This document shows, one piece after another, positions 1-5,641 of a stretch of DNA of 5,641 bases. The translations under genes and the position numbers were made by a program. Position 1 is the first letter of the stretch, and each line of letters begins with the position of its first letter. Source of the DNA: Gammaproteobacteria bacterium (GTDB taxonomy: Bacteria; Pseudomonadota; Gammaproteobacteria; Ga0077536); assembly GCA_030639105.1 (NCBI GenBank), contig DAOWDI010000260.1, positions 1-5,641 on the forward strand, given 5' to 3'. The notes below the pieces were generated by a model. The model made no database searches. It was not told where the DNA came from and worked only from the letters and a program-made list of their open reading frames with translations.

Positions 1-491
1 ACAGCCGTGCGATGTATGTGCCTCTGGGCGAAGTGCTCGAGTTCGGGCCCGCAATCCTCGACGATCTCGAATCCATCGACTATCTCGCGATCGATGATAT
101 TCACCTCGCCGCCGGTGATGCCGCCTGGGAGCAGGCGTTGTTTAACCTGTTCAACCGTACGCAGGGGGCCCAGGGCCGTTTGCTGGTCAGCTCCGCAAGT
201 GGCCCGCGTGGATTCCAATTCGAACTGCCGGACTTAAGCTCGCGGTTGAATTCGGGACTCCTGTATCAACTCGTTGAACTCGGCGACGGCGAAAAGCAGG
301 TGGTCTTGCAGAAACGCGCGGCGAGTCGCGGGCTGTCAATGCCCGATAAGGTCGCCAGCTATCTGCTAAGCCGACTCTGTCGCGACATGCGGGAACTCAA
401 TCATATCTTCGATTCCATCGATGCGGCTTCACTGAGTACCGGCCGCGAGCTTACGATCCCGTTTGTGCGCGATGTTCTCGGGCTCAATTAG
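1..491 (+). CDS. hda: DnaA regulatory inactivator Hda, 5' part missing
   Basis: Hda is an AAA+ protein that binds the DNA-loaded sliding clamp and stimulates ATP hydrolysis by DnaA after initiation, preventing re-initiation. The frame is open from base 3, and about 162 residues remain of a family of about 230. The lost N-terminus would carry the clamp-binding motif and Walker A. What remains matches Hda along its length: a YVPL strand, Walker B as LAIDDIH (the two Asp codons at 93-98), an AGD..WEQALFNLFNR helix, a sensor 1 region reading LLVSS, the box VII arginine in LPDLSSRL (codon 243-245), sensor 2 in CRDMREL (381-392) and the typical ending LTIPFVRDVLGLN. DnaA would carry a further DNA-binding domain, and this protein stops right after the AAA+ lid, so DnaA is excluded. 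The ATG at 12 is internal and not the start. It converges on the ArsC gene, an adjacency also known from E. coli (yfgD-hda). Confidence 0.93.
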   Translation, partial: SRAMYVPLGEVLEFGPAILDDLESIDYLAIDDIHLAAGDAAWEQALFNLFNRTQGAQGRLLVSSASGPRGFQFELPDLSSRLNSGLLYQLVELGDGEKQVVLQKRAASRGLSMPDKVASYLLSRLCRDMRELNHIFDSIDAASLSTGRELTIPFVRDVLGLN

Positions 492-530
492 TCCGGATCT
501 CGCCGCGGGGCAATATCCGCGAATCGAGGG

Positions 531-884
531 TCAGTCACTGAACAGCGCGGCAATATTTTCTGGTGGCCGGCCGAGCACCGCCCGTTCGCCCGCCACGACG
601 ATCGGCCGTTCGATCAGGATCGGGTTATCGACCATTGCCTCGATGAGTTCGTCAGCCGAGAGGGCTGTATCGGCCAAACCGAGTTCGGCGTACGCGGCCT
701 CTTTCTTGCGCATCAGCTCGCGTGGTTCGAGACCGAGCTTTTTCAATAGCGATTTGACCGTTTTGGCGTCAGGCGGTGTTTCCAGATATTCGACTATCGT
801 GGGTGAGATGCCTCTCGCCGAGAGTAATTCCAAGGTCTGGCGCGACTTGGAACAACGCGGGTTATAGTAGATAGTAATCGTCAT
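531..884 (-). CDS. arsC: ArsC/YfgD-family glutaredoxin-dependent reductase
   Basis: This 117-residue protein is a complete member of the thioredoxin-fold ArsC family, which reduces arsenate to arsenite with glutathione and glutaredoxin. The N-terminus ITIYYNPRCSKSRQTL gives the catalytic Cys11. The three arginines that hold the oxyanion in plasmid R773 ArsC have counterparts at Arg59 (ELMRKKE), Arg93 (IERPIVV) and Arg106 (LGRPPE), so it looks catalytically intact. Length fits the chromosomal YfgD branch (about 115-120) better than R773 ArsC (141). No arsR, arsB or acr3 is nearby, and the neighbour is hda as for E. coli yfgD, so a general redox role is as likely as arsenic resistance. The ATG at 884-882 is chosen because a strong Shine-Dalgarno precedes it by 6 nt. 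Only 39 bp separate its stop from that of hda, with no convincing terminator between. Confidence 0.9.
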   Translation of the reverse strand: MTITIYYNPRCSKSRQTLELLSARGISPTIVEYLETPPDAKTVKSLLKKLGLEPRELMRKKEAAYAELGLADTALSADELIEAMVDNPILIERPIVVAGERAVLGRPPENIAALFSD

Positions 885-890
885 GCACAG

Positions 891-898
891 TCACCTCA
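891..898 (-). promoter_or_regulatory. Ribosome binding site of arsC/yfgD
   Basis: On the minus strand this reads TGAGGTGA, a near-consensus Shine-Dalgarno, 6 nt before the ATG at 884. It fixes the start of the ArsC-family gene. Confidence 0.7.
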
Positions 899-939
899 TT
901 TTCGGTTGGGCAGTATCTTGTAGGTCATGATATCCGACT

Positions 940-968
940 ATTCTAACGGTAAACGCGGTGCAGGTCGG
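940..968 (-). promoter_or_regulatory. Possible sigma70-type promoter of arsC/yfgD
   Basis: On the minus strand there is a -10 box TAGAAT (945-940, 5 of 6 to consensus) and, 17 nt upstream, CCGACC (968-963, 3 of 6 to TTGACA). Transcription would start near 933 and give a leader of about 50 nt. A second -10-like box, TATCAT (932-927), lies closer to the gene but has no matching -35. The weak -35 keeps confidence low. Confidence 0.3.
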
Positions 969-1020
969 TGGACCGAGGATCACACTCTCCTTATCTCTGC
1001 TGATTCGGTACCTACCCGCG
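954..1020. other. Imperfect long stem-loop in the arsC-acyP gap
   Basis: Four nested complementary blocks can stack into one arm: 954-958 with 1016-1020 (CGCGG/CCGCG), 962-965 with 1010-1013 (AGGT/ACCT), 973-976 with 1005-1008 (CCGA/TCGG) and 979-982 with 1001-1004 (ATCA/TGAT). One further G-C pair (960/1015) is possible. A pyrimidine-rich loop of about 18 nt is left at 983-1000. The blocks are separated by bulges, including a 7-nt one at 966-972. It does not match a riboswitch or small RNA I recognise, and structures of this quality do arise by chance. It also overlaps the possible arsC promoter. Confidence 0.2.
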
Positions 1021-1068
1021 ACAGGCGACGAGTTCAGGGTCGAATCACGCCCGCACTAAGGGCCGCTG

Positions 1069-1164
1069 TTGCCGTCGCACCAGGCAGAGATCGCAATCGA
1101 GCAAGCTGTCGATGATGGGATCCCGGTGGTAAAGGAATTTCCGGGTCCCGGCGTATCGCGCTAA
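1069..1164 (+). CDS. Candidate short ORF (31 codons) coupled to acyP
   Basis: A frame running from a possible TTG start at 1069 to TAA at 1162-1164 encodes 31 residues, with a centre reading AEIAIEQAVDDGIPVV and an end reading FPGPGVSR. The stop overlaps the acyP ATG as TAATG, the arrangement expected for translational coupling, and acyP lacks a good Shine-Dalgarno of its own. An AAGGG (1058-1062) lies 6 nt before the TTG. By hand count about two thirds of the third codon positions in this frame are G or C, as expected for a coding frame here. Against it: the ORF is very short, the start is non-ATG, an in-frame TAA at 1057 closes the frame upstream, and I recognise no family. It may be a leader peptide, the remnant of a lost gene or chance. 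Confidence 0.25.
   Translation: MPSHQAEIAIEQAVDDGIPVVKEFPGPGVSR
1117..1149. other. GC-rich hairpin just upstream of acyP
   Basis: GGGA-T-CCCGG (1117-1126) pairs with CCGGGTCCC (1141-1149) over 9 bp with a single bulged T at 1121. The 14-nt loop (1127-1140) exposes an AAAGGA Shine-Dalgarno-like sequence. There is no T-run on either side, so it is not an intrinsic terminator. It ends 14 nt before the acyP ATG and lies inside the candidate short ORF. It could influence acyP translation, or be a DNA dyad: GGGATCCC and CCGGGTCCCGG are each palindromic. Confidence 0.3.
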
Positions 1165-1436
1165 TGCACATAATCGCAAAGCACTACCGCGTCTTCGGCC
1201 GTGTGCAGGGTGTGTTCTATCGTAGTTCGGCTCGTGGTGAAGCACTGGATCTCGGCCTCATCGGTTGGGTCCGTAACTTGGCCGATGGCAGCGTCGAGGC
1301 CTACGCTTGCGGCAAAGCCGAGTCCCTGAGGCAATTCGAAGCCTGGTTAGCAACCGGCCCATGCCATGCAGAGGTTAGGGAAGTCGTTGTCAGCGCCGCT
1401 GCCGTGGAAGTTTTGTCCGATTTCGAGGTGCGTTAG
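1164..1436 (+). CDS. acyP: Acylphosphatase
   Basis: This small cytoplasmic enzyme hydrolyses carboxyl-phosphate bonds of acyl phosphates such as acetyl or carbamoyl phosphate and 1,3-bisphosphoglycerate. At 90 residues it has the normal family length. Both signature regions are present: GRVQGVFYR (12-20) with the phosphate-binding Arg20, and GWVRNLADGSVEAYACG (34-50) with the catalytic Asn38. The C-terminus has the usual charged segment and final beta strand. The ATG at 1164 is the only sensible start, since the frame is closed by TGA at 1113 with no ATG, GTG or TTG between. No Shine-Dalgarno stands directly before it. The start overlaps the stop of a candidate short ORF, and a hairpin lies just upstream. 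It converges on proS with 10 bp between the stops. Its physiological substrate in bacteria is generally unclear, and the neighbours give no hint. Confidence 0.93.
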   Translation: MHIIAKHYRVFGRVQGVFYRSSARGEALDLGLIGWVRNLADGSVEAYACGKAESLRQFEAWLATGPCHAEVREVVVSAAAVEVLSDFEVR

Positions 1437-1446
1437 CCCGGCGTGA

Positions 1447-3165
1447 TTACAGGGTGGTTGCTGCCAGCTTGTCCTGGATGAAACCCATCACCTCCTCGAT
1501 CGGAATATCTTCGGATCCAGCGTCCGTGCGACCCTTGTATTCGAGCGTGCCAGCGTCGATCCCGCGATCGCTCAAGACCAGCCGGTGCGGTATCCCGATC
1601 AACTCGAGATCCGCAAACATGACACCAGGACGGTCCTTGCCGTCGCAGAGCAGGACGTCGATGCCGGCCGTGACAAAGCGCTCGTACAGCGATTCGGCCA
1701 AGGCCTTCACGCGTGTCGATTTATGCGCATTGACCGGCGCAATCGCAACGTGAAACGGCGCAATCGCCGGAGGCCAGATGATGCCGTTATCGTCGTGATT
1801 CTGCTCGATCGCGGCGGCGACGATCCGTGATACCCCGATCCCATAGCAGCCCATCGTCATGGTGACGGCCCGACCGTTTTCATCGAGAACGGTCGCCTTC
1901 ATCGCTTCGCTGTATTTGGTTCCGAGCTGAAAGATATGTCCGACTTCGATCCCCCGTTTGACGTCGATCTCGCCGCCCCCGTCCGGTGCTGGATCCCCGG
2001 AGACGATATTACGGATATCGACGCTCTCGGGCTCGGGCAGGTCGCGCGACCAATTGACTCCGCACAGATGTTGGCCCTCGTTATTGGCGCCGCACACGAA
2101 ATCGGCCAGGGCGGCGGCGGCGTGGTCGACAAATGTCTGGACTGAGAGCCCGACCGGCCCCAGCGATCCCGGTGGGCAACCGGCCGCGGCCTCAATATCG
2201 TGCGCTTGGGCGAAACGCACGGGGACGGCGATACCCGGTAGACTTTGTGCCTTGATAACGTTCAAGTCATGATCGCCGCGCAGCACGAGGGCGACGATGC
2301 CGGCGTTGCTGCCTTCGACCATCAGCGTTTTCACGCACCGATCGGGCGTCGTGCCGAGAAATTCGCTGACTGCTTCGATCGAATGCTGATCGGGGGTATC
2401 TACCGATCGCATATCAGTGCCGGGTGGGGCGCGCGGGCCGTCAGGCTTTGCGCATCCCACCATTTCCACATTGGCGGCGAAGGTCCCATCGCGGCTGAAT
2501 GCAATCAGGTCCTCGCCCGAATCCGCAAGGACATGAAACTCATGCGAGGTCGAGCCGCCGATATTGCCGGTATCTGCGGTGACCGCAAGATAGCCGAGGC
2601 CGATACGATCGAATATCCGGCTATAGGTCGCATACATCACCTCGTAGGTTTCGGTGAGCGAGGCCTGATCGATATGGAAGGAGTAGGCATCTTTCATCAG
2701 AAATTCCCGGGCGCGCATGATGCCGAACCGGGGCCTGATCTCATCACGGAATTTCGTTTGGATCTGATAGAAGTTCGCCGGCAGCTGCTTGTAGCTGCGG
2801 ATTTCCCGGCGGATCAAGTCCGTGATGATCTCTTCGTGCGTCGGGCCCAGGCAAAAACGTCGATCGTGGCGGTCTTCGAACCTCAACAGTTCCGGACCAT
2901 AGGCGTCCCAGCGGCCCGATTCGATCCACAACTCCGCCGGTTGTACGCCGGGCATCAAGACTTCCTGCGCGCCCGCGCGATTCATCTCTTCGCGCACGAT
3001 ATTTTCTACCCGCCTGAGCACCTTCAAGCCGAGCGGCAGCCAGGTGTAAATACCCGCAGCGAGTTGGCGTACCATGCCGGCTCGGACCATCAGTTGGTGA
3101 CTGATGATTTCGGTATCGGCGGGCGATTCCCTCAAGGTCGGCAGCAACAATTTGGATAATCTCAT
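1447..3165 (-). CDS. proS: Prolyl-tRNA synthetase, bacterial type with editing domain
   Basis: ProS is a cytoplasmic class II synthetase that charges tRNA(Pro) with proline. The 572-residue length matches E. coli ProRS. In order: an N-terminal start [13 protein letters not shown], the class II motif 1 helix region (about 48-72, ending [10 protein letters not shown]), the proline-site PTHEE (108-112), motif 2 around [10 protein letters not shown] (139-148) followed by [11 protein letters not shown], the inserted YbaK-like editing domain (about 225-385), motif 3 in [11 protein letters not shown] (438-448) and a C-terminal anticodon-binding domain (about 470-572). In the editing domain Lys279 (DRCVKTLMV) matches the lysine important for editing of Ala-tRNA(Pro) in E. 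coli, and His366 (GQHLCG) matches its conserved histidine, so editing should be intact. The ATG at 3165-3163 gives the canonical N-terminus and has an AGGA upstream. The gene diverges from ilvB and converges on acyP. Confidence 0.98.
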   Translation of the reverse strand: MRLSKLLLPTLRESPADTEIISHQLMVRAGMVRQLAAGIYTWLPLGLKVLRRVENIVREEMNRAGAQEVLMPGVQPAELWIESGRWDAYGPELLRFEDRHDRRFCLGPTHEEIITDLIRREIRSYKQLPANFYQIQTKFRDEIRPRFGIMRAREFLMKDAYSFHIDQASLTETYEVMYATYSRIFDRIGLGYLAVTADTGNIGGSTSHEFHVLADSGEDLIAFSRDGTFAANVEMVGCAKPDGPRAPPGTDMRSVDTPDQHSIEAVSEFLGTTPDRCVKTLMVEGSNAGIVALVLRGDHDLNVIKAQSLPGIAVPVRFAQAHDIEAAAGCPPGSLGPVGLSVQTFVDHAAAALADFVCGANNEGQHLCGVNWSRDLPEPESVDIRNIVSGDPAPDGGGEIDVKRGIEVGHIFQLGTKYSEAMKATVLDENGRAVTMTMGCYGIGVSRIVAAAIEQNHDDNGIIWPPAIAPFHVAIAPVNAHKSTRVKALAESLYERFVTAGIDVLLCDGKDRPGVMFADLELIGIPHRLVLSDRGIDAGTLEYKGRTDAGSEDIPIEEVMGFIQDKLAATTL

Positions 3166-3176
3166 GGGCTGTTTTT

Positions 3177-3180
3177 TCCT
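3177..3180 (-). promoter_or_regulatory. Ribosome binding site of proS
   Basis: On the minus strand AGGA stands 11 nt before the proS ATG, in an A-rich stretch (GCAGGAAAAAACAGCCC before the start). The spacing is slightly long but usable, and no other start has a better site. Confidence 0.5.
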
Positions 3181-3235
3181 GCTTTGCGGTCGTGTTCGGC
3201 TCCATTCCTACCGCCCGCCAGCGTGAGCGTGGGGC

Positions 3236-3252
3236 CGCCCGATTGCCGGGCG
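3236..3252. other. GC-rich hairpin in the proS-ilvB gap
   Basis: CGCCCG (3236-3241) and CGGGCG (3247-3252) form a perfect 6-bp stem with a 5-nt loop. No T-run follows on either strand, and no transcript is expected to end here between divergent genes. It could lie in the 5' leader of proS or serve as a protein-binding dyad. Function unknown. Confidence 0.3.
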
Positions 3253-3366
3253 TTCAATATCGTACCAACACGACGGTGTAACCGGTGGAAAAATTCGCGT
3301 TCGCATTCTCGTTAGATAGCACTGATTGTGCAACTCATGAGCATGATCCGGCTTCAACTCCATCGC

Positions 3367-3395
3367 TTGACCTGTTCTTTGAATCCCAGTAATTT
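3367..3395 (+). promoter_or_regulatory. Likely sigma70-type promoter of the ilvB operon
   Basis: TTGACC (3367-3372, 5 of 6 to the -35 consensus) is followed at the ideal 17-nt distance by TAATTT (3390-3395), which keeps the three most conserved -10 positions (T1, A2, T6). Transcription would start near 3402 and give a leader of about 100 nt before the GTG at 3506. Confidence 0.5.
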
Positions 3396-3492
3396 GGCCT
3401 GTTCCCAGTGGGTTGGAGTTGGCGTGCCGCGTGCTCCGGTAGTTCAACCTCGGCATCGTGGTGGGTGTCCGCAAAGAGTCTTATGCGAAATT

Positions 3493-3500
3493 AGGAAGGG
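3493..3500 (+). promoter_or_regulatory. Ribosome binding site that sets the ilvB start
   Basis: AGGAAGGG ends 5 nt before the GTG at 3506. It decides for this start over in-frame GTG codons at 3458 and 3461, which have no such site and would add residues unlike the family. Confidence 0.65.
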
Positions 3501-3505
3501 TCAAG

Positions 3506-5227
3506 GTGAGCGAAAAACTGAGGGGTGCGGAGATATTGTGCCGCGCGCTGGTAGACGAAGGTGTGGAATTTATTTTCGGCTATCCGGGCGGCGCCGTGCT
3601 CCACATCTATGATGAGCTGTTCAAACAGGACCAACTCAAACACATCCTCGTACGTCACGAGCAAGGCGCGACGCACGCCGCGGACGGATATGCGCGAGCC
3701 ACCGGCAAAGTCGGCGTAGTGCTCGTTACCTCGGGCCCCGGGGCGACGAACTCGGTGACGGGGATCGCGACTGCTTACATGGATTCGATTCCGATGGTTG
3801 TCCTTACCGGTCAGGTATCGACCCACCTCATTGGTAACGACGCCTTCCAGGAGGTTGATTGTATCGGTATCACGCGGCCGTGCGTGAAGCACAATTTCCT
3901 CGTGGCGAGGGTGGAAGACCTCGCCGTCACGATCAAGAAGGCGTTCTATGTAGCTGCCACCGGACGGCCCGGTCCCGTTGTGGTCGACATTCCCAAGGAC
4001 GTCACCGCGAACGCAACCGGGTATGATTATCCAAAAGCGGTTGACATACGCTCTTATAAACCGACGACGAAGGGCCATCCGGGACAGATCAAGAAGGCCA
4101 TGCGGCTGATCGGCAAAGCCCGCAAGCCGATGATTTACGCCGGAGGCGGGGTCATACTCGATGATGCAGCCAAGGAACTGACCGAGTTTACCCGCCTGTT
4201 GGGCTTTCCGATCACCAATACCCTGATGGGCCTTGGCGCCTACCCCGGAACGGATCCGCAGTTCATCGGCATGCTCGGTATGCACGGGACCTATGAGGCC
4301 AATATGGCCATGCATCACTGCGATGTGCTGATTGCCATCGGCGCCCGCTTCGATGACCGGGTGACCGGCGATTTGGCGCAATTCTGCCCGGAGGCGAAAA
4401 TCATTCATATCGACATCGATCCCGCGTCTATCTCCAAGAATGTTCCCGTCGATGTCCCTATCGTGGGCAGCGTTCGCAATGTGCTCGGCGAATTGAATCG
4501 CCTGCTGCGCGATGGTGATACCAAGACGATTGACCGCAAAAGTGATCCGTGGTGGCGGCAAATTGGCGAATGGCAGCGGCTAGACTGCCTCAAATTCGAT
4601 CGCGCCAGCGATTTGATCAAGCCGCAAGCGGTGGTTGAAGCGCTTTATGAGGTTACCAAGGGTGATGCCTTTATCACCTCCGATGTGGGGCAACACCAGA
4701 TGTGGGCCGCGCAGTACTACAAGTTTGATCAGCCGCGTCGGTGGATCAACTCCGGCGGCCTCGGCACCATGGGGTTCGGGCTGCCGGCGGCCATGGGCGT
4801 ACAGTTAGCACACCCAAACAGCACCGTGGCGTGCATCACCGGGGAAGCGAGTCTGGTGATGTGCATCCAGGAATTATCGACGTGTCTGCAATATGACCTG
4901 CCGATCAAGGTGATCAGCCTCAATAATCGGTACATGGGCATGGTCCGCCAGTGGCAGGAGTTTTTTTACGACCGGCGCTATTCGCACTCCTACATGGATG
5001 CGCTACCGGATTTCGTCAAACTGGCGGAGAGTTTCGGTCATGTCGGTATGCGGATCGAAGAACCCAAAGATGTGGGTCCGGCGTTGAAAGAAGCATTCGC
5101 GATGGAAGATCGGCTTGTGTTGATGGACTTCGTGACTGACCAGACCGAAAATGTGTACCCAATGATAGCCGCTGGCAAGGGACAGCATGAAATGCACCTT
5201 GCCTCCGATGATCGCGAACTCGCATGA
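3506..5227 (+). CDS. ilvB: Acetolactate synthase, large (catalytic) subunit
   Basis: This ThDP-dependent enzyme condenses two pyruvates to 2-acetolactate, or pyruvate with 2-oxobutyrate to acetohydroxybutyrate, the first shared step of valine, leucine and isoleucine synthesis. From GTG 3506 it has 573 residues, close to the 574 of E. coli IlvI. The N-terminal ThDP domain shows [12 protein letters not shown] and the catalytic Glu52 in [18 protein letters not shown]. Next come [14 protein letters not shown] and [12 protein letters not shown], then the FAD-binding domain ([28 protein letters not shown]). The C-terminal domain has [11 protein letters not shown] and the Mg-ThDP motif from GEAS (446-449) to NN (473-474), where many homologues have GDGS. 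The end [15 protein letters not shown] is typical of gammaproteobacteria. The stop overlaps the next start as ATGA (5224-5227), the normal coupling of large and small subunits. The symbol ilvI would be equally apt. Confidence 0.97.
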   Translation: MSEKLRGAEILCRALVDEGVEFIFGYPGGAVLHIYDELFKQDQLKHILVRHEQGATHAADGYARATGKVGVVLVTSGPGATNSVTGIATAYMDSIPMVVLTGQVSTHLIGNDAFQEVDCIGITRPCVKHNFLVARVEDLAVTIKKAFYVAATGRPGPVVVDIPKDVTANATGYDYPKAVDIRSYKPTTKGHPGQIKKAMRLIGKARKPMIYAGGGVILDDAAKELTEFTRLLGFPITNTLMGLGAYPGTDPQFIGMLGMHGTYEANMAMHHCDVLIAIGARFDDRVTGDLAQFCPEAKIIHIDIDPASISKNVPVDVPIVGSVRNVLGELNRLLRDGDTKTIDRKSDPWWRQIGEWQRLDCLKFDRASDLIKPQAVVEALYEVTKGDAFITSDVGQHQMWAAQYYKFDQPRRWINSGGLGTMGFGLPAAMGVQLAHPNSTVACITGEASLVMCIQELSTCLQYDLPIKVISLNNRYMGMVRQWQEFFYDRRYSHSYMDALPDFVKLAESFGHVGMRIEEPKDVGPALKEAFAMEDRLVLMDFVTDQTENVYPMIAAGKGQHEMHLASDDRELA

Positions 5228-5641
5228 GCGTGCGCCATACCATCTCGATCCTGCTCGAAAATGAAGCCGGTGCGCTGTCGCGGGTAGCGGGTTTGTTTTC
5301 CGCGCGCGCCTATAACATCGAGTCGCTAACGGTCGCACCTACGGAAGATCCAACGGTATCGCGCTTAACGCTCGTCACCAGCGGTTCAGCGGAAATCATC
5401 GAACAGATCACGAAGCAGCTGAATAAGCTGGTGGACGTGATCCGCAATGTAGCCAGAGGCTTCTTTGTTGTTGGTGATCAGGTCTACGACCAGGCCGGAT
5501 TGGATCAATGGCTTTCGCGAGGCGTCGAGACTGTTCGCCGACCCCATCTCGATGGAGACGTTGAAGCTTTTACTCCGCTGTCCCCTCGCGAGATGGAGAT
5601 CCTGCAATATGTCACACGTGGACTCAGCAACAAGGAAATTG
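5224..5641 (+). CDS. IlvH-type ACT domain fused in frame to a LuxR-type HTH (3' end missing)
   Basis: The frame is open for 139 codons to the end of the window. Residues 1-74 are a clear acetolactate synthase small subunit: [21 protein letters not shown], then [22 protein letters not shown] and [13 protein letters not shown]. Asn13, Gly16 and Asn31 match the valine-binding Asn11, Gly14 and Asn29 of E. coli IlvH. From about residue 75 the family match stops: the expected segment leading to a conserved ERE and the second IlvH domain is absent. Instead [16 protein letters not shown] resembles the end of a receiver domain plus linker, and residues 119-139 (LSPREMEIL...GLSNKEI) are the first half of a LuxR/NarL (GerE) DNA-binding domain. 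No Shine-Dalgarno is evident, and translation is probably coupled to ilvB by ATGA. GC content barely changes across the join (about 56% before, 54% after, hand count). It may be a true ACT-HTH regulator or a misassembly joining ilvH to a response regulator gene; the sequence alone cannot decide. Confidence 0.8.
   Translation, partial: MSVRHTISILLENEAGALSRVAGLFSARAYNIESLTVAPTEDPTVSRLTLVTSGSAEIIEQITKQLNKLVDVIRNVARGFFVVGDQVYDQAGLDQWLSRGVETVRRPHLDGDVEAFTPLSPREMEILQYVTRGLSNKEI

Larger units (their letters stand above)
3166..3505. other. Divergent intergenic region between proS and ilvB
   Basis: These 340 bp separate two divergent genes and must hold both promoters. Visible elements are the proS Shine-Dalgarno (3177-3180), a GC-rich hairpin (3236-3252), two copies of CCGCCCG (3211-3217 and 3235-3241), an 8-bp palindrome CTCATGAG (3334-3341), the likely ilvB promoter (3367-3395) and the ilvB ribosome binding site. 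No clear proS promoter was found: TACGAT (3264-3259, minus strand) could be a -10, but no -35 stands at the right distance. I see no credible gene or RNA gene, and no leader peptide plus terminator pair of the kind that attenuates ilv operons in enteric bacteria. Confidence 0.6.

Noticed and set aside
504..521. Terminator between hda and arsC (CGCGG, 8-nt loop, CCGCG)
   Set aside because: The stem is only 5 bp with a large loop and no T-run on either strand.
1030..1060. tRNA T-arm-like GGTCGAATC stretch
   Set aside because: No matching T-stem, anticodon arm or acceptor stem can be built around it.
927..1115. 62-codon open frame in the arsC-acyP gap
   Set aside because: Arg-rich translation without any family likeness, low G+C at third positions and no usable ribosome binding site.
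2245..3159. 304-codon open frame on the plus strand opposite proS
   Set aside because: It is the antisense shadow of a strongly conserved proS in GC-rich DNA; the translation shows no family features and proS is certain.
3328..3505. Possible branched-chain-rich leader peptide for attenuation of ilvB (a VGVGVPRAPVV stretch in one frame)
   Set aside because: The frame has no stop before ilvB and runs on into it, the Val and Leu codons are scattered, the likely promoter lies inside it, and no terminator hairpin with a T-run follows.
3491..4561. 356-codon open frame on the minus strand opposite ilvB
   Set aside because: Antisense shadow of ilvB with low-information, His- and Arg-rich composition and no recognisable motif.
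4841..4852. GEAS instead of GDGS in the ThDP motif of acetolactate synthase
   Set aside because: From memory, GEGS and GEAS variants occur in beta- and gammaproteobacterial homologues, the acidic Mg ligand is kept and the spacing to NN is normal, so this is probably a subfamily trait and not a defect. Not verified by alignment.

Overview
The window is about 5.6 kb of ordinary-looking proteobacterial chromosome with an unusual right-hand edge. It most likely comes from a gammaproteobacterium, perhaps near the Chromatiales. The reasons are an hda gene (a proteobacterial DnaA regulator), a YfgD-like ArsC protein beside it as in Escherichia coli, a ProS with the bacterial editing insertion, and an acetolactate synthase that resembles those of purple sulfur bacteria and their relatives. 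The lineage is judged from remembered family sequences and not from a search. The window starts and ends inside genes, so it may be a whole short contig.

Layout: the 3' two thirds of hda (+, 1-491) converges on arsC/yfgD (-, 531-884). A 279-bp gap (885-1163) holds the probable arsC promoter, two possible stem-loops and a candidate 31-codon ORF whose TAA overlaps the ATG of acyP. acyP (acylphosphatase, +, 1164-1436) converges on proS (prolyl-tRNA synthetase, -, 1447-3165) with only 10 bp between them. A 340-bp divergent gap (3166-3505) carries the proS ribosome binding site, a GC-rich hairpin and a good sigma70-type promoter for ilvB. ilvB/ilvI (acetolactate synthase large subunit, +, 3506-5227) overlaps the next gene by ATGA.

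That next gene is the main point of interest. From 5224 it begins as a clear IlvH/IlvN small subunit with a valine-binding ACT domain. At about residue 75 it leaves the IlvH family and runs in frame into a linker and the start of a LuxR/NarL-type helix-turn-helix, still open at the last base. If real, it would join the amino-acid-sensing subunit of acetolactate synthase to a DNA-binding domain, so that branched-chain amino acid level could be read directly into transcription. The junction lies where IlvH and response regulators could share a short LVDVIR-like stretch, and it is close to the end of the window, so a misassembly is an equally serious explanation.

The remaining genes are housekeeping: replication control (Hda), a thiol reductase of the ArsC family, acylphosphatase, translation (ProS) and branched-chain amino acid synthesis (IlvB).
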